In this document: positions 1 to 7,691 of the stretch, piece after piece
How positions within the stretch are numbered: position 1 is the first letter of the stretch
Layout: every line of letters starts with the position of its first letter
Assembly: GCA_022567695.1 (NCBI GenBank)
Contig: JADFGN010000012.1
Span: 1 to 34,192 of the forward strand
Direction: 5' to 3'
Origin: Candidatus Poribacteria bacterium
Lineage (GTDB): Bacteria > Poribacteria > WGA-4E > PCPOR2b
DNA length: 34,192 nt
Position numbers and translations under genes: made by a program
Notes under the pieces: model-generated
Databases searched by the model: none
What the model was told of the DNA's origin: nothing
Seen by the model: the letters and a program-made list of their open reading frames with translations, nothing else

Positions 1-3
1 AGA

Positions 4-1398
4 ATGGAATTCGCCGACAAAAAAATCACCGTCTTTGGACTTCATCGTAGCGGGGTTGCAGTTGCAAAACTGCTCGACGATTTAGGGGCACGGGTACTTG
101 TTACCGATCCAAAATCAGCCGATCAACTTCAAGGGGACATAGACGCGCTCAAAGGTCGAAAGATTGAATTCGTCCTCGGTGGGCATAATCATCATTGCAT
201 TGAAAAGGCAGACCTCATCGTCATATCGCCGGGTGTGCCGTTGGATATTCCAATTTTAGTGGAAGCACGCTCAAGAGGCGTACCGATTATTGGTGAACTT
301 GAGGTAGCCGCCAGCGTCTGCGTCGCGCCAATCGTTGCCATTACAGGCACGAAAGGCAAATCCACCACCACGCTCTTAACGGCTGAAATTCTCAAACAAA
401 GCGGAAAATTCCGAAAAGTCTGCGTCGCTGGAAACATTGGAGTTCCTTTGTCTGACGAAGTTCAGAATCTCACGAGCGGCGATCTTGTTGTCCTTGAGGC
501 CAGCAGTTTTCAGCTTGAAACCACAGTGAAATTTCAGCCGATTGTGAGTGTTGTGCTGAACCTCTCACGCGATCACCTCGATCGGCATCGAACAATGGTA
601 GCTTACCGAGCGGCAAAATTAAAAATCTGCGTGAACCAAACTTCAGAGAACTGGATGGTACTGAATGCAGATGATACGATTGTCGTAGACTTTGCAGCAG
701 AGACGAAGGCGAAAGTCGTTTACTTTACGGATGCTTCTGTCCCTGACGTGGGAACCTATGTACAAACCGTTCCAGATTACCAGGTGTTTGTCAATTGGGC
801 AGGAGAGCCGCATTGGATTTGTGATGTCATGGACATCCCGTTGCTCGGCCGCCATAACCTTTGCAACGTACTTGCTGCGACAGCGGTCGGACAAATTTTT
901 GAGGTACCTGTAGGCAAGATGAGATCGGCAATCAGTGGCTTTAACGCATGCGAATTCCCTGCCCTCGAACATGCTTTTGAACTGGTCAAAACCATTAACG
1001 GCGTCCGATTCATCAATGATTCCAAAGCCACGAATGTTGCAGCAGTCAAAGCCGCGCTTGAATCACTATCAGAACCGATCGTGCTGATTATGGGCGGATA
1101 CGACAAAGGCAATGACTACGAACCGTTGATTCCGCTGGTCAAGTCGAAAGCCAAAGGACTGATTTTGCTCGGCTCACATACGGAAATCATCCGAAACGCC
1201 CTTGCCTCATCTGTCGTAACATGGGATGTCGTAACGATGAGTGAAGCAGTCAGCGTGGCATATACGCACACAAAACCGGGCGATGTCGTGCTTTTATCAC
1301 CAGCAAATGCCAGCTTTGATATGTTCAATGATTATAAGGAACGCGGACAAGCTTTTCGCGAGGCAGTGAATCAGCTTGAATCAACAGACATTGTGTAG
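4..1398 (+). CDS. murD: UDP-N-acetylmuramoyl-L-alanine:D-glutamate ligase (MurD)
   Basis: Cytoplasmic Mur ligase that adds D-glutamate to UDP-MurNAc-L-Ala in peptidoglycan precursor synthesis. The 464-residue product has an N-terminal Rossmann segment (VFGLHRSGVAVAKLL), the ATP-binding P-loop GTKGKSTTT at residues 115-123, the Mur central-domain segment NLSRDHLDRH, and a C-terminal domain with NDSKATN and MGGYDKG. Length and start position fit the family (about 440-465 residues), so the ATG at position 4 is probably the true start, although the upstream SD region lies outside the window. It is the first visible gene of a dcw cluster and is followed by ftsW. In many dcw clusters mraY precedes murD, but that region is not visible here. 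Confidence 0.97.
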   Translation: MEFADKKITVFGLHRSGVAVAKLLDDLGARVLVTDPKSADQLQGDIDALKGRKIEFVLGGHNHHCIEKADLIVISPGVPLDIPILVEARSRGVPIIGELEVAASVCVAPIVAITGTKGKSTTTLLTAEILKQSGKFRKVCVAGNIGVPLSDEVQNLTSGDLVVLEASSFQLETTVKFQPIVSVVLNLSRDHLDRHRTMVAYRAAKLKICVNQTSENWMVLNADDTIVVDFAAETKAKVVYFTDASVPDVGTYVQTVPDYQVFVNWAGEPHWICDVMDIPLLGRHNLCNVLAATAVGQIFEVPVGKMRSAISGFNACEFPALEHAFELVKTINGVRFINDSKATNVAAVKAALESLSEPIVLIMGGYDKGNDYEPLIPLVKSKAKGLILLGSHTEIIRNALASSVVTWDVVTMSEAVSVAYTHTKPGDVVLLSPANASFDMFNDYKERGQAFREAVNQLESTDIV

Positions 1399-1448
1399 AT
1401 TACCTGAGTTCCTCGAGCGCATTGCTAGAATTTCTACCTCTGAAACAG

Positions 1449-2645
1449 ATGGAAGCATTTAAAAAATATCCCTCTTATAAGGGCGGAGTCGATCAAGTTC
1501 TGCTTTTTATTACGTTATGCCTGATTGCTATCGGGATTATAATGGTCTATAGTTCAAGCAACATGCTTGCTCATAAATTATACGACGATAGCTATCGGTA
1601 CTTGAAAGTGCAACTCATCGCATGTTTGCTCGGTTTAATTGGTATGTTGGTGGTATCCTATATCCCGTACCAATATTATGAGCAATATGCCAAGCCGATC
1701 CTCCTTATTTCTATTGTTGCTTTGTTACTGGTTTTTTCTCCAGTTGGCCATTACGTACGTTCTTCGACCGGTAGGCAATTTCACCGATGGATACGAATCG
1801 GTGGTATGCAATTTCAACCTGTTGAGTTGGCGAAGCTCGCATTAGTCATATATGTGTCCCAATTTCTTAGCCGCAAATCTCAAAAAATGCATAGCCTGAC
1901 CCGCGGTGTACTTCCGAATATTCTAATCTTATCGGTTGTATTTATTCTGTTGTACAAACAGCCGGATTTCGGATCGGCAGTGTTATTAAGTTCAGTCGTT
2001 GTTGTGATGCTGTTTGTCGGAGGTGCTCGCTTATCACAGGTGGTCCTAATCATGGGGATTGCCTGCTTTTTCGTTTACTCTTCAGTTAAGGGAGATGACT
2101 ACAAAATGCAGAGATTTCATGATTTCGTGCAATCTTTGCAATCACCATATACGGCAAATTATCAGGTCACCCAATCTGTGAGCGCATTAGCACTTGGTGG
2201 TGTGTTTGGCGCGGGGATCGGCAATAGCATCTATAAACTATTTTCTCTCCCTTATCCACACACCGACTTTATTTTTTCCATCCTCGGCGAAGAGCTGGGG
2301 TTCCTTGGATGCCTCAGCGTGATTATCCTTTTTATGTTGCTTATTTGGCGCGGCGTTCATATCGCTTTAAACGTTCAAGATGACTTTGCGAGTCTTACCG
2401 CTATTGGAATTTCCACAATCATAGGTCTACAGACTTTCGTGAATATTGGAGTTGTAACAGGCATATTGCCTACAAAAGGGATTACGCTCCCTTTCATTAG
2501 CTATGGTGGCTCCTCACTTCTTATGAGTTTAATCCATGTTGGGGTTCTGTTGAACATCTCGCGTGGAATGGGAAGAGAGGAAACTGAGAAATTGATGAAA
2601 AGGAAATTAGGAACATCGCGGCAGAAGTTTTTCCCTCTTAGCTAG
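1449..2645 (+). CDS. ftsW: Peptidoglycan polymerase of the SEDS family, division type (FtsW)
   Basis: Integral membrane glycosyltransferase of the SEDS family, which polymerises lipid II at the septum with its class B PBP partner. The protein has about ten hydrophobic segments and the family signature near the C-terminus, GILPTKGITLPFISYGGSS. It lies between murD and murG, the standard place for ftsW rather than rodA. The frame is open from a TTG at 1422 (407 residues). The ATG at 1449 (398 residues, MEAFKKYPSYKGG) was preferred because no SD supports the TTG, but neither start has a good SD. The gap to murD is 50 bases, consistent with one operon. Confidence 0.95.
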   Translation: MEAFKKYPSYKGGVDQVLLFITLCLIAIGIIMVYSSSNMLAHKLYDDSYRYLKVQLIACLLGLIGMLVVSYIPYQYYEQYAKPILLISIVALLLVFSPVGHYVRSSTGRQFHRWIRIGGMQFQPVELAKLALVIYVSQFLSRKSQKMHSLTRGVLPNILILSVVFILLYKQPDFGSAVLLSSVVVVMLFVGGARLSQVVLIMGIACFFVYSSVKGDDYKMQRFHDFVQSLQSPYTANYQVTQSVSALALGGVFGAGIGNSIYKLFSLPYPHTDFIFSILGEELGFLGCLSVIILFMLLIWRGVHIALNVQDDFASLTAIGISTIIGLQTFVNIGVVTGILPTKGITLPFISYGGSSLLMSLIHVGVLLNISRGMGREETEKLMKRKLGTSRQKFFPLS

Positions 2646-2714
2646 GAAACTATTTTGCCGTATAGGCTAAGATTTTCTTGATTTTCAATCTTCAAATTTT
2701 CAATATCCCTTGTC

Positions 2715-3818
2715 ATGAATAAAAGAATCATAATCTCAGGCGGTGGCACAGGCGGCCATATCTATCCGGCAATCGGGATTGCTAAAGCATTGCTACAACT
2801 TGACTCGGACATTGAAATCATTTTCATTGGCGGTACGAATCGGCTTGAATCAGTAATTGTTCCACAATATGGGTTTCGATTTCAGTCAATCTCCGTAGCA
2901 GGCTTTCCGCGTAAACTAACGTGGCAGTGGTTCCCAGTTATCGGCAAAGTCTGTTTGGGGCTGATGCAATCGTTAGGGCATATCAAGAAATTGAACCCCG
3001 GCGTTGTCATCGGGACTGGCGGCTACGTTTCCGGCCCTGTGCTTTTCGCAGCTTCATTGCGACGCATCCCGACGGTGATACAGGAGCAGAATGCCTCCCC
3101 CGGCCTGACAAATCGCATCCTGGCACGCTGGGCAAAAGCAACCTATCTCGCATTTGAAACTGCTGCGGTTCGCTTCTCGACAGACATCGTAGAAGTAACA
3201 GGAAATCCGATCCGCCCGACGATTGCCTCCTTTAAACGCAATCCGGCAACTTACGAAAAATTTGGACTAAATCCAAACTTGAAAACGGTGTTTATTATGG
3301 GGGGCAGCCAAGGGGCACACGCCATTAACCAAGTTGTAATGGACGGGTTGAGAGATTTAGCCGCCTTGAAGCAACAGATACAGATTGTTCATCAAACCGG
3401 GAAGGCTGATCACAAAAAGGTTCAGGAATGCTATACCAGTTCTTCCTTGGGACATCTCGTTCAACCCTTTTTTGATTCCATTGAGGAAATCTATAGCATC
3501 ACCGATCTGATGGTTTGCCGAGCAGGTGGAATGACCGTCTCAGAACTCACGGCTTGTGGTATCCCGGCAATCTTTATCCCTTTGCCAGCCATGACTGGTA
3601 ATAATCAACAATTGAATGCAAAAGCAGTCTCGGACAAGGGCGCGGGCATCGTCCTCGATCAATACACGTTGACCGGAGCAGCACTCGCGAATGAAATTTC
3701 TCAGATAATCACAGATTCTGCTCGGCTGCGGCAGATGGCAGATGCAAGTCGCTCGTTGGGAAATCCCCATGCAAGCGAAGAAATCGCCAAATCGATTTAC
3801 TCCCTACTGAATTCCTAA
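2715..3818 (+). CDS. murG: UDP-GlcNAc:undecaprenyl-pyrophosphoryl-MurNAc-pentapeptide GlcNAc transferase (MurG)
   Basis: Peripheral membrane GT28 glycosyltransferase that converts lipid I to lipid II on the inner face of the membrane. The 367-residue product has the glycine-rich N-terminal loop GGGTGGH at residues 9-15, the second conserved segment GTGGYVSGP, the IQEQNASPGLTNR segment, MGGSQGAHAINQ opening the UDP-GlcNAc-binding domain, and the nucleotide-binding segment CRAGGMTVSELTACGIP. Length is typical. It ends 4 bases before murC, so translation of the two is probably coupled. Confidence 0.97.
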   Translation: MNKRIIISGGGTGGHIYPAIGIAKALLQLDSDIEIIFIGGTNRLESVIVPQYGFRFQSISVAGFPRKLTWQWFPVIGKVCLGLMQSLGHIKKLNPGVVIGTGGYVSGPVLFAASLRRIPTVIQEQNASPGLTNRILARWAKATYLAFETAAVRFSTDIVEVTGNPIRPTIASFKRNPATYEKFGLNPNLKTVFIMGGSQGAHAINQVVMDGLRDLAALKQQIQIVHQTGKADHKKVQECYTSSSLGHLVQPFFDSIEEIYSITDLMVCRAGGMTVSELTACGIPAIFIPLPAMTGNNQQLNAKAVSDKGAGIVLDQYTLTGAALANEISQIITDSARLRQMADASRSLGNPHASEEIAKSIYSLLNS

Positions 3819-3822
3819 ACTT

Positions 3823-5196
3823 ATGTTTGGCAAAACACGTCACATTTATATCATTGGTATCGGTGGTGCAGGACTCAGCGGTATTACCGAGATCTTATTA
3901 AGCTTGGGTTTCCGAGTATCCGGTGCAGATCTCCACCCCACGGAGGTCACAGAACACCTCGCGACTCTCGGTGCACAGATTTATTACAAACATGCCGCAG
4001 AACAGATTTCAGACGCAGATGTCGTTGTTATGTCCCCCGCCATCCCATCTCACAATCCCGAAATCATTGCTGCGAAAGAACGTAAAATCCCCATAATTCG
4101 TGGCGCGGAAATGCTAGCGGAGATCATGCAAATGAAGTTCAGCGTTGCCGTGAGCGGCACGCATGGTAAAACAACGACAACCGCTATGACGGCAGCGGTG
4201 CTGGATAAGCTTGATCCGACTGTCGTTGTTGGCGGCAAGCTGGTTAGTCTGGGAAGTCACGCACGAATCGGGCATGGCGAGGTAATGGTTGTCGAAGCAG
4301 ATGAGGCTTACGGCTCAATTGAAAAATTCTTCCCAACGATTGCTGTAGTTACATCAGTTGATGCCGATCACCTTGATTATTACAATAGCGTCGAGGAAAT
4401 TGGCGAGACCTTTCTGAAATTTATCAACAAGATTCCTTTTTACGGTGCCGCGGTGCTGTGCTTGGATGGGGAAAACATCCAGCAACTCATCCCCCGTGTT
4501 GAGAAGCGATATGTCACGTATGGTATCGAGACCCGTGCGGATGTGATAGCAGAGGGTATTCGAATTGAAGGACCAACCGCCCACTACTTGGTGCGCGCTA
4601 ATGAGGAAATCCTGGGTGAGATACATATCAAAATGCCAGGGCATCACAACATCTCTAACTCGCTGGCAGCGATTGCCGTTGGCCTTGAATTAGATGTGCC
4701 ATTTGATCAGATTCAAGCCGCTTTGAAATCGTTTCAAGGAGTTCACCGCCGCTTTGAAACGATTGGGCAAGTGAATGATATTATCGTAATTGATGATTAT
4801 GCGCACAATCCTGCCAAGCTTAGAGCCACTTTTCGCGCGGCGCGTGAGAGTTATAATCGTCGCATTGTCGCTGTTTTTCAACCCCATCGCTATCAACGGG
4901 TGAAGCATCTTGCTGAAGAATTTTCTCGTTCATTTTACCAGACAGATATACTGATTGTGACCTCGATCTATGGGGCAGGGGAAACGCCAGTTGAAGGCGT
5001 CACAGCGGAAAAGTTGGCACAAGCGATTCAAGCGCACGGTCATCGTCATGTGATTTATACTCCCGACAAAAGCGAAATCGTAGATGTCTTAATGGGGTTG
5101 GTTCGCTCAAACGATATTGTAATCACGGTCGGGGCAGGGGACATTTGGCAAGTGGGTCGGGAGTTGTTAGCCAAACTCCGCCAGGTCTATGAGTAA
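3823..5196 (+). CDS. murC: UDP-N-acetylmuramate:L-alanine ligase (MurC)
   Basis: Cytoplasmic Mur ligase that adds the first amino acid, L-alanine, to UDP-MurNAc. The 457-residue product starts with a Rossmann motif IGIGGAGLSG, has the ATP P-loop GTHGKTTTT at residues 112-120 (the GTHGKT form typical of MurC), the substrate-binding VEADEAYGS segment, and HHNISNSLAAIAV and DDYAHNPAKL in the later domains. The start ATG lies 4 bases after the murG stop. In many bacteria murB and/or ddl follow murC; here the next gene is ftsQ after a 74-base gap. Confidence 0.97.
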   Translation: MFGKTRHIYIIGIGGAGLSGITEILLSLGFRVSGADLHPTEVTEHLATLGAQIYYKHAAEQISDADVVVMSPAIPSHNPEIIAAKERKIPIIRGAEMLAEIMQMKFSVAVSGTHGKTTTTAMTAAVLDKLDPTVVVGGKLVSLGSHARIGHGEVMVVEADEAYGSIEKFFPTIAVVTSVDADHLDYYNSVEEIGETFLKFINKIPFYGAAVLCLDGENIQQLIPRVEKRYVTYGIETRADVIAEGIRIEGPTAHYLVRANEEILGEIHIKMPGHHNISNSLAAIAVGLELDVPFDQIQAALKSFQGVHRRFETIGQVNDIIVIDDYAHNPAKLRATFRAARESYNRRIVAVFQPHRYQRVKHLAEEFSRSFYQTDILIVTSIYGAGETPVEGVTAEKLAQAIQAHGHRHVIYTPDKSEIVDVLMGLVRSNDIVITVGAGDIWQVGRELLAKLRQVYE

Positions 5197-5270
5197 AGAT
5201 AGAATGTGACATTGTCGTGTTAGGTCAATCCTGCGGCTTTGTAAGTTACTGATTGTAGGTTTATGGTTTA

Positions 5271-6119
5271 ATGCGAATTTCATCAAGAAAATTATCCAAT
5301 CAGCACCCAAGAAGATATCCGAAGTTAGAACGCAAGAGTTGGCGCATATTTACTTGGGCAGTGGTGTTCACGGTCGGCGTACTATTTATTTATCATTTCA
5401 TTTCTGAGCAAGGCTTTCTTAGTGTGAAACAAATCGCAATTGCTGGAAACACCCATTACACGCAAACCGAGATTATCACCGCTTCAGGGTTGAATTATCA
5501 GCGGGATAATGTTCATACAATTTCAGCGCGTCAAATTGAAAGAGAGCTTAAGCAGAAGTTAAGCTATATTAAAAATGCCGATATTTCAAAAAATGTCATG
5601 AAGCGCTCCTTAACCATCCAGATTACGGAGAGAGAACCAGCGGCAGTATTGAAATATTATCTCAATGGCGGCCTCCTTTTTGTTCTGGTAGATTTTGAAG
5701 GTTATGTGTTAGAATATAAATATAGTAGTTCCCCACAGGCTCCCGATGCAATCGTTACGATTATTGGTGCTGGACAGCAAATATCTGAACTCCAGCTTGG
5801 GAATCGAGTTTTCTCCGATCATGTGCAATTGGCATTAAAAGTGCTGCGTGTTGCTGTCAACTTACCCCCTGAAATGGTCTCCGGGTTGCATACAATTGAT
5901 GCAAATCAGCCTGATAAAATTACTCTCCAATTTGATAACTTGCCAGTGGTATGGCTCGCATCCGATTTCATTGAAGCAGGGCTTCATCATATTGATCTTT
6001 TTTTTAAACAGCAGAGGATAATCCTTCAGAAAAGGAAACCAACTTCAAACCGTCTAGGTGACTATTTAGATGCAAGATTTAAAGACGCTATCTATTGGGG
6101 GAACAAACAACGTGGCTAG
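5271..6119 (+). CDS. ftsQ: Cell division protein FtsQ/DivIB, POTRA-domain membrane protein
   Basis: Bitopic inner-membrane protein that belongs to the FtsQ-FtsL-FtsB divisome complex. The 282-residue product has a basic cytoplasmic tail of about 28 residues, one membrane segment (about residues 29-45, FTWAVVFTVGVLFIYHF), and then a POTRA domain (about 50-118) with the motif FLSVKQIAIAGNTHYTQTEI and the strand SLTIQITEREPAAVL. The rest matches the general FtsQ beta-domain layout only weakly. The identification rests on this architecture plus position between murC and ftsA. Its stop overlaps the likely ftsA start by 8 bases. No strong SD is visible. Confidence 0.9.
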   Translation: MRISSRKLSNQHPRRYPKLERKSWRIFTWAVVFTVGVLFIYHFISEQGFLSVKQIAIAGNTHYTQTEIITASGLNYQRDNVHTISARQIERELKQKLSYIKNADISKNVMKRSLTIQITEREPAAVLKYYLNGGLLFVLVDFEGYVLEYKYSSSPQAPDAIVTIIGAGQQISELQLGNRVFSDHVQLALKVLRVAVNLPPEMVSGLHTIDANQPDKITLQFDNLPVVWLASDFIEAGLHHIDLFFKQQRIILQKRKPTSNRLGDYLDARFKDAIYWGNKQRG

Positions 6120-7350
6120 GGAGGATATTGTTGTTGGACTGGACATTGGAACCAGCAAGATCGCTGCGATCATTGGAAATACATGGCAGGGAGATACGGA
6201 AAAGATTGAAATCATTGGCGTCGGACACGCACCGTCCGACGGTCTGCGAAAAGGGATTGTTGTTGACGTTGATCTCACAACGGCTGCTATTCGGCAATCC
6301 ATTGCTGACGCAGAGCTGATGGCGGGGATTGAAATTGGATCCGTCTTTGCCGGAATTGCCGGTGGTCACATCACCGGACAGACCTCGCAGGCGACCATTG
6401 CAGTCGCTGGCGCAGGGCATGAAATTACACAAGTCGACGTAGATCGGGCGATCAGTGTCGCCGAAGCGGTTTCCATTCCGGCTGAACGAGAGGTACTCCA
6501 CGTCATTCCCCAAGGTTTCATTGTTGACAATCAAGATGGGATTAAAGATCCGGTGGGTATGTCCGGCATTCGACTTGATGCCTACGTTCACATTGTTACA
6601 GGAGCTGTCGCTTCTGCTTTGAATCTTGTCAAAAGTATTAACAACGCAGGGATTACCGTTGAAAACATCGTTTTAGAGCCGATTGCTTCTGCTGACGCGG
6701 TACTATCCAATGAGGAACGCGAGATTGGCGTTGTCCTTGCTGATATGGGCGGCGGAACCACAGATATCGTGGTCTACAAGGATGGTGCGCTTCACCACAC
6801 CTCTGTGCTTGCACTCGGTGGCGACCATGTGACCAACGATATTGCCACAGTATTGAGAATGACACCGCAGGAAGCAGAACGACTCAAATTGAGCCGTGGG
6901 TGTGCATGCGTGGATCTTGTTGATCAGCGCGACACGATTCCGATTTCAAGAGTCGGTGGCGCGCGACGACCATCCTTCTTGCAAGTTAGGGATTTCGCCG
7001 AGATCATCCAATATCGTATGGAGGAGATCTTATCCCTCATTCATCAGGAAATTATAAAAAGCCATGTGCCAGTTCCTGCTGGCGTGGTTCTGACCGGTGG
7101 TACCGCACTCTTTGATGGTTTGCTTGAGCTTGCGGAACGGACTATTCCTTACCCCATACGGATTGGCTATCCGCGTCCCCTTAAAGGTTTAACAGACCGT
7201 GTCAACAGCCCGATTTATGCGACGGGTGTGGGCCTCGTTATTTATGGTGCAATGAAACGATATAGTGAACCACATAGGACTTTTATCAAAGGCAACTTGT
7301 TCGATCAAATCCTCAAACGCATGAAAGATTGGTTCAGGGATTATTTTTAA
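6112..7350 (+). CDS. ftsA: Cell division protein FtsA (actin-like membrane anchor of the Z ring)
   Basis: Actin-fold ATPase that tethers FtsZ filaments to the inner membrane. The start was placed at the GTG at 6112 (412 residues): it gives the standard N-terminus of the family, REDIVVGLDIGTSK, and has a G-rich SD (GGGGGA) about 10 bases upstream. The frame is open back to an ATG at 6070, which would add 14 atypical residues. Further actin-fold motifs are ADMGGGTTDIVVY (phosphate 2), the adenosine-loop VVLTGGTALFDG, and the SHS2-like 1C segment between them. The C-terminus (FDQILKRMKDWFRDYF) is an amphipathic helix of the membrane-targeting kind. ftsZ, the usual next gene, is absent. Confidence 0.95.
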   Translation: MAREDIVVGLDIGTSKIAAIIGNTWQGDTEKIEIIGVGHAPSDGLRKGIVVDVDLTTAAIRQSIADAELMAGIEIGSVFAGIAGGHITGQTSQATIAVAGAGHEITQVDVDRAISVAEAVSIPAEREVLHVIPQGFIVDNQDGIKDPVGMSGIRLDAYVHIVTGAVASALNLVKSINNAGITVENIVLEPIASADAVLSNEEREIGVVLADMGGGTTDIVVYKDGALHHTSVLALGGDHVTNDIATVLRMTPQEAERLKLSRGCACVDLVDQRDTIPISRVGGARRPSFLQVRDFAEIIQYRMEEILSLIHQEIIKSHVPVPAGVVLTGGTALFDGLLELAERTIPYPIRIGYPRPLKGLTDRVNSPIYATGVGLVIYGAMKRYSEPHRTFIKGNLFDQILKRMKDWFRDYF

Positions 7351-7551
7351 GAATCATTTCTAGGCAAATTAAGCACCAGAGTTGACGGTAAATTATCCAT
7401 AAAGGAATACAGGTACTAACTTTATAATCCATAACTGGCCTCCCCTAGCTTTCTCGACTTTTCTCATCAAGGTCCGAACTTGAGCCAAGCTCTACAGTAC
7501 CCTATTCCAGCATTTTCGGCAAGCCGAAATCAGACAAGTTGTAACTTAGCG

Positions 7552-7581
7552 TTGTCAAGTTATATTCACTTGTGCTATACT
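7552..7581 (+). promoter_or_regulatory. Probable sigma70-type promoter of rpsA
   Basis: A -35 box TTGTCA (7552-7557) and a -10 box TATACT (7576-7581) are separated by 18 bases. The -10 box is preceded by TGC, an extended -10 arrangement. The predicted transcript starts near 7588, giving a leader of roughly 90-120 bases before the rpsA coding region. Confidence 0.65.
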
Positions 7582-7644
7582 ATGTCAGTTTGAACCGATT
7601 CAAAGGCACTGATTAATCTCGGCAATTTAATAGTGACCTTGAGA

Positions 7645-7672
7645 AAAGGAGGAACTGGTGAGTCAAATCTAA
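7645..7672 (+). promoter_or_regulatory. Strong SD plus four-codon minigene in the rpsA leader
   Basis: A perfect AAGGAGG SD (7646-7652) is followed after 5 bases by GTG AGT CAA ATC TAA (7658-7672). The rpsA reading frame itself starts 8-38 bases later, at starts without a comparable SD. The minigene may recruit ribosomes that re-initiate on rpsA, or it may be part of an autoregulatory site. This is inference from layout only. Confidence 0.4.
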
Positions 7673-7691
7673 CGCTGTTTTGCGTTTTTGT

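Larger units (their letters stand above)
7351..7691 (+). other. Intergenic region between ftsA and rpsA, rpsA leader
   Basis: About 340 bases without a convincing gene. It holds a short perfect inverted repeat TTTCGGC-AA-GCCGAAA (7514-7529), the rpsA promoter (7552-7581), and a strong SD followed by a four-codon reading frame (7645-7672), both listed separately. No ftsZ remnant was recognised in any frame. No obvious terminator follows ftsA, so read-through from the dcw cluster into rpsA remains possible. Confidence 0.6.

Noticed and set aside
7514-7529. TTTCGGC-AA-GCCGAAA as a terminator after ftsA
   Set aside because: The loop is only two bases and no T-run follows. It could be an operator, but nothing else supports that.
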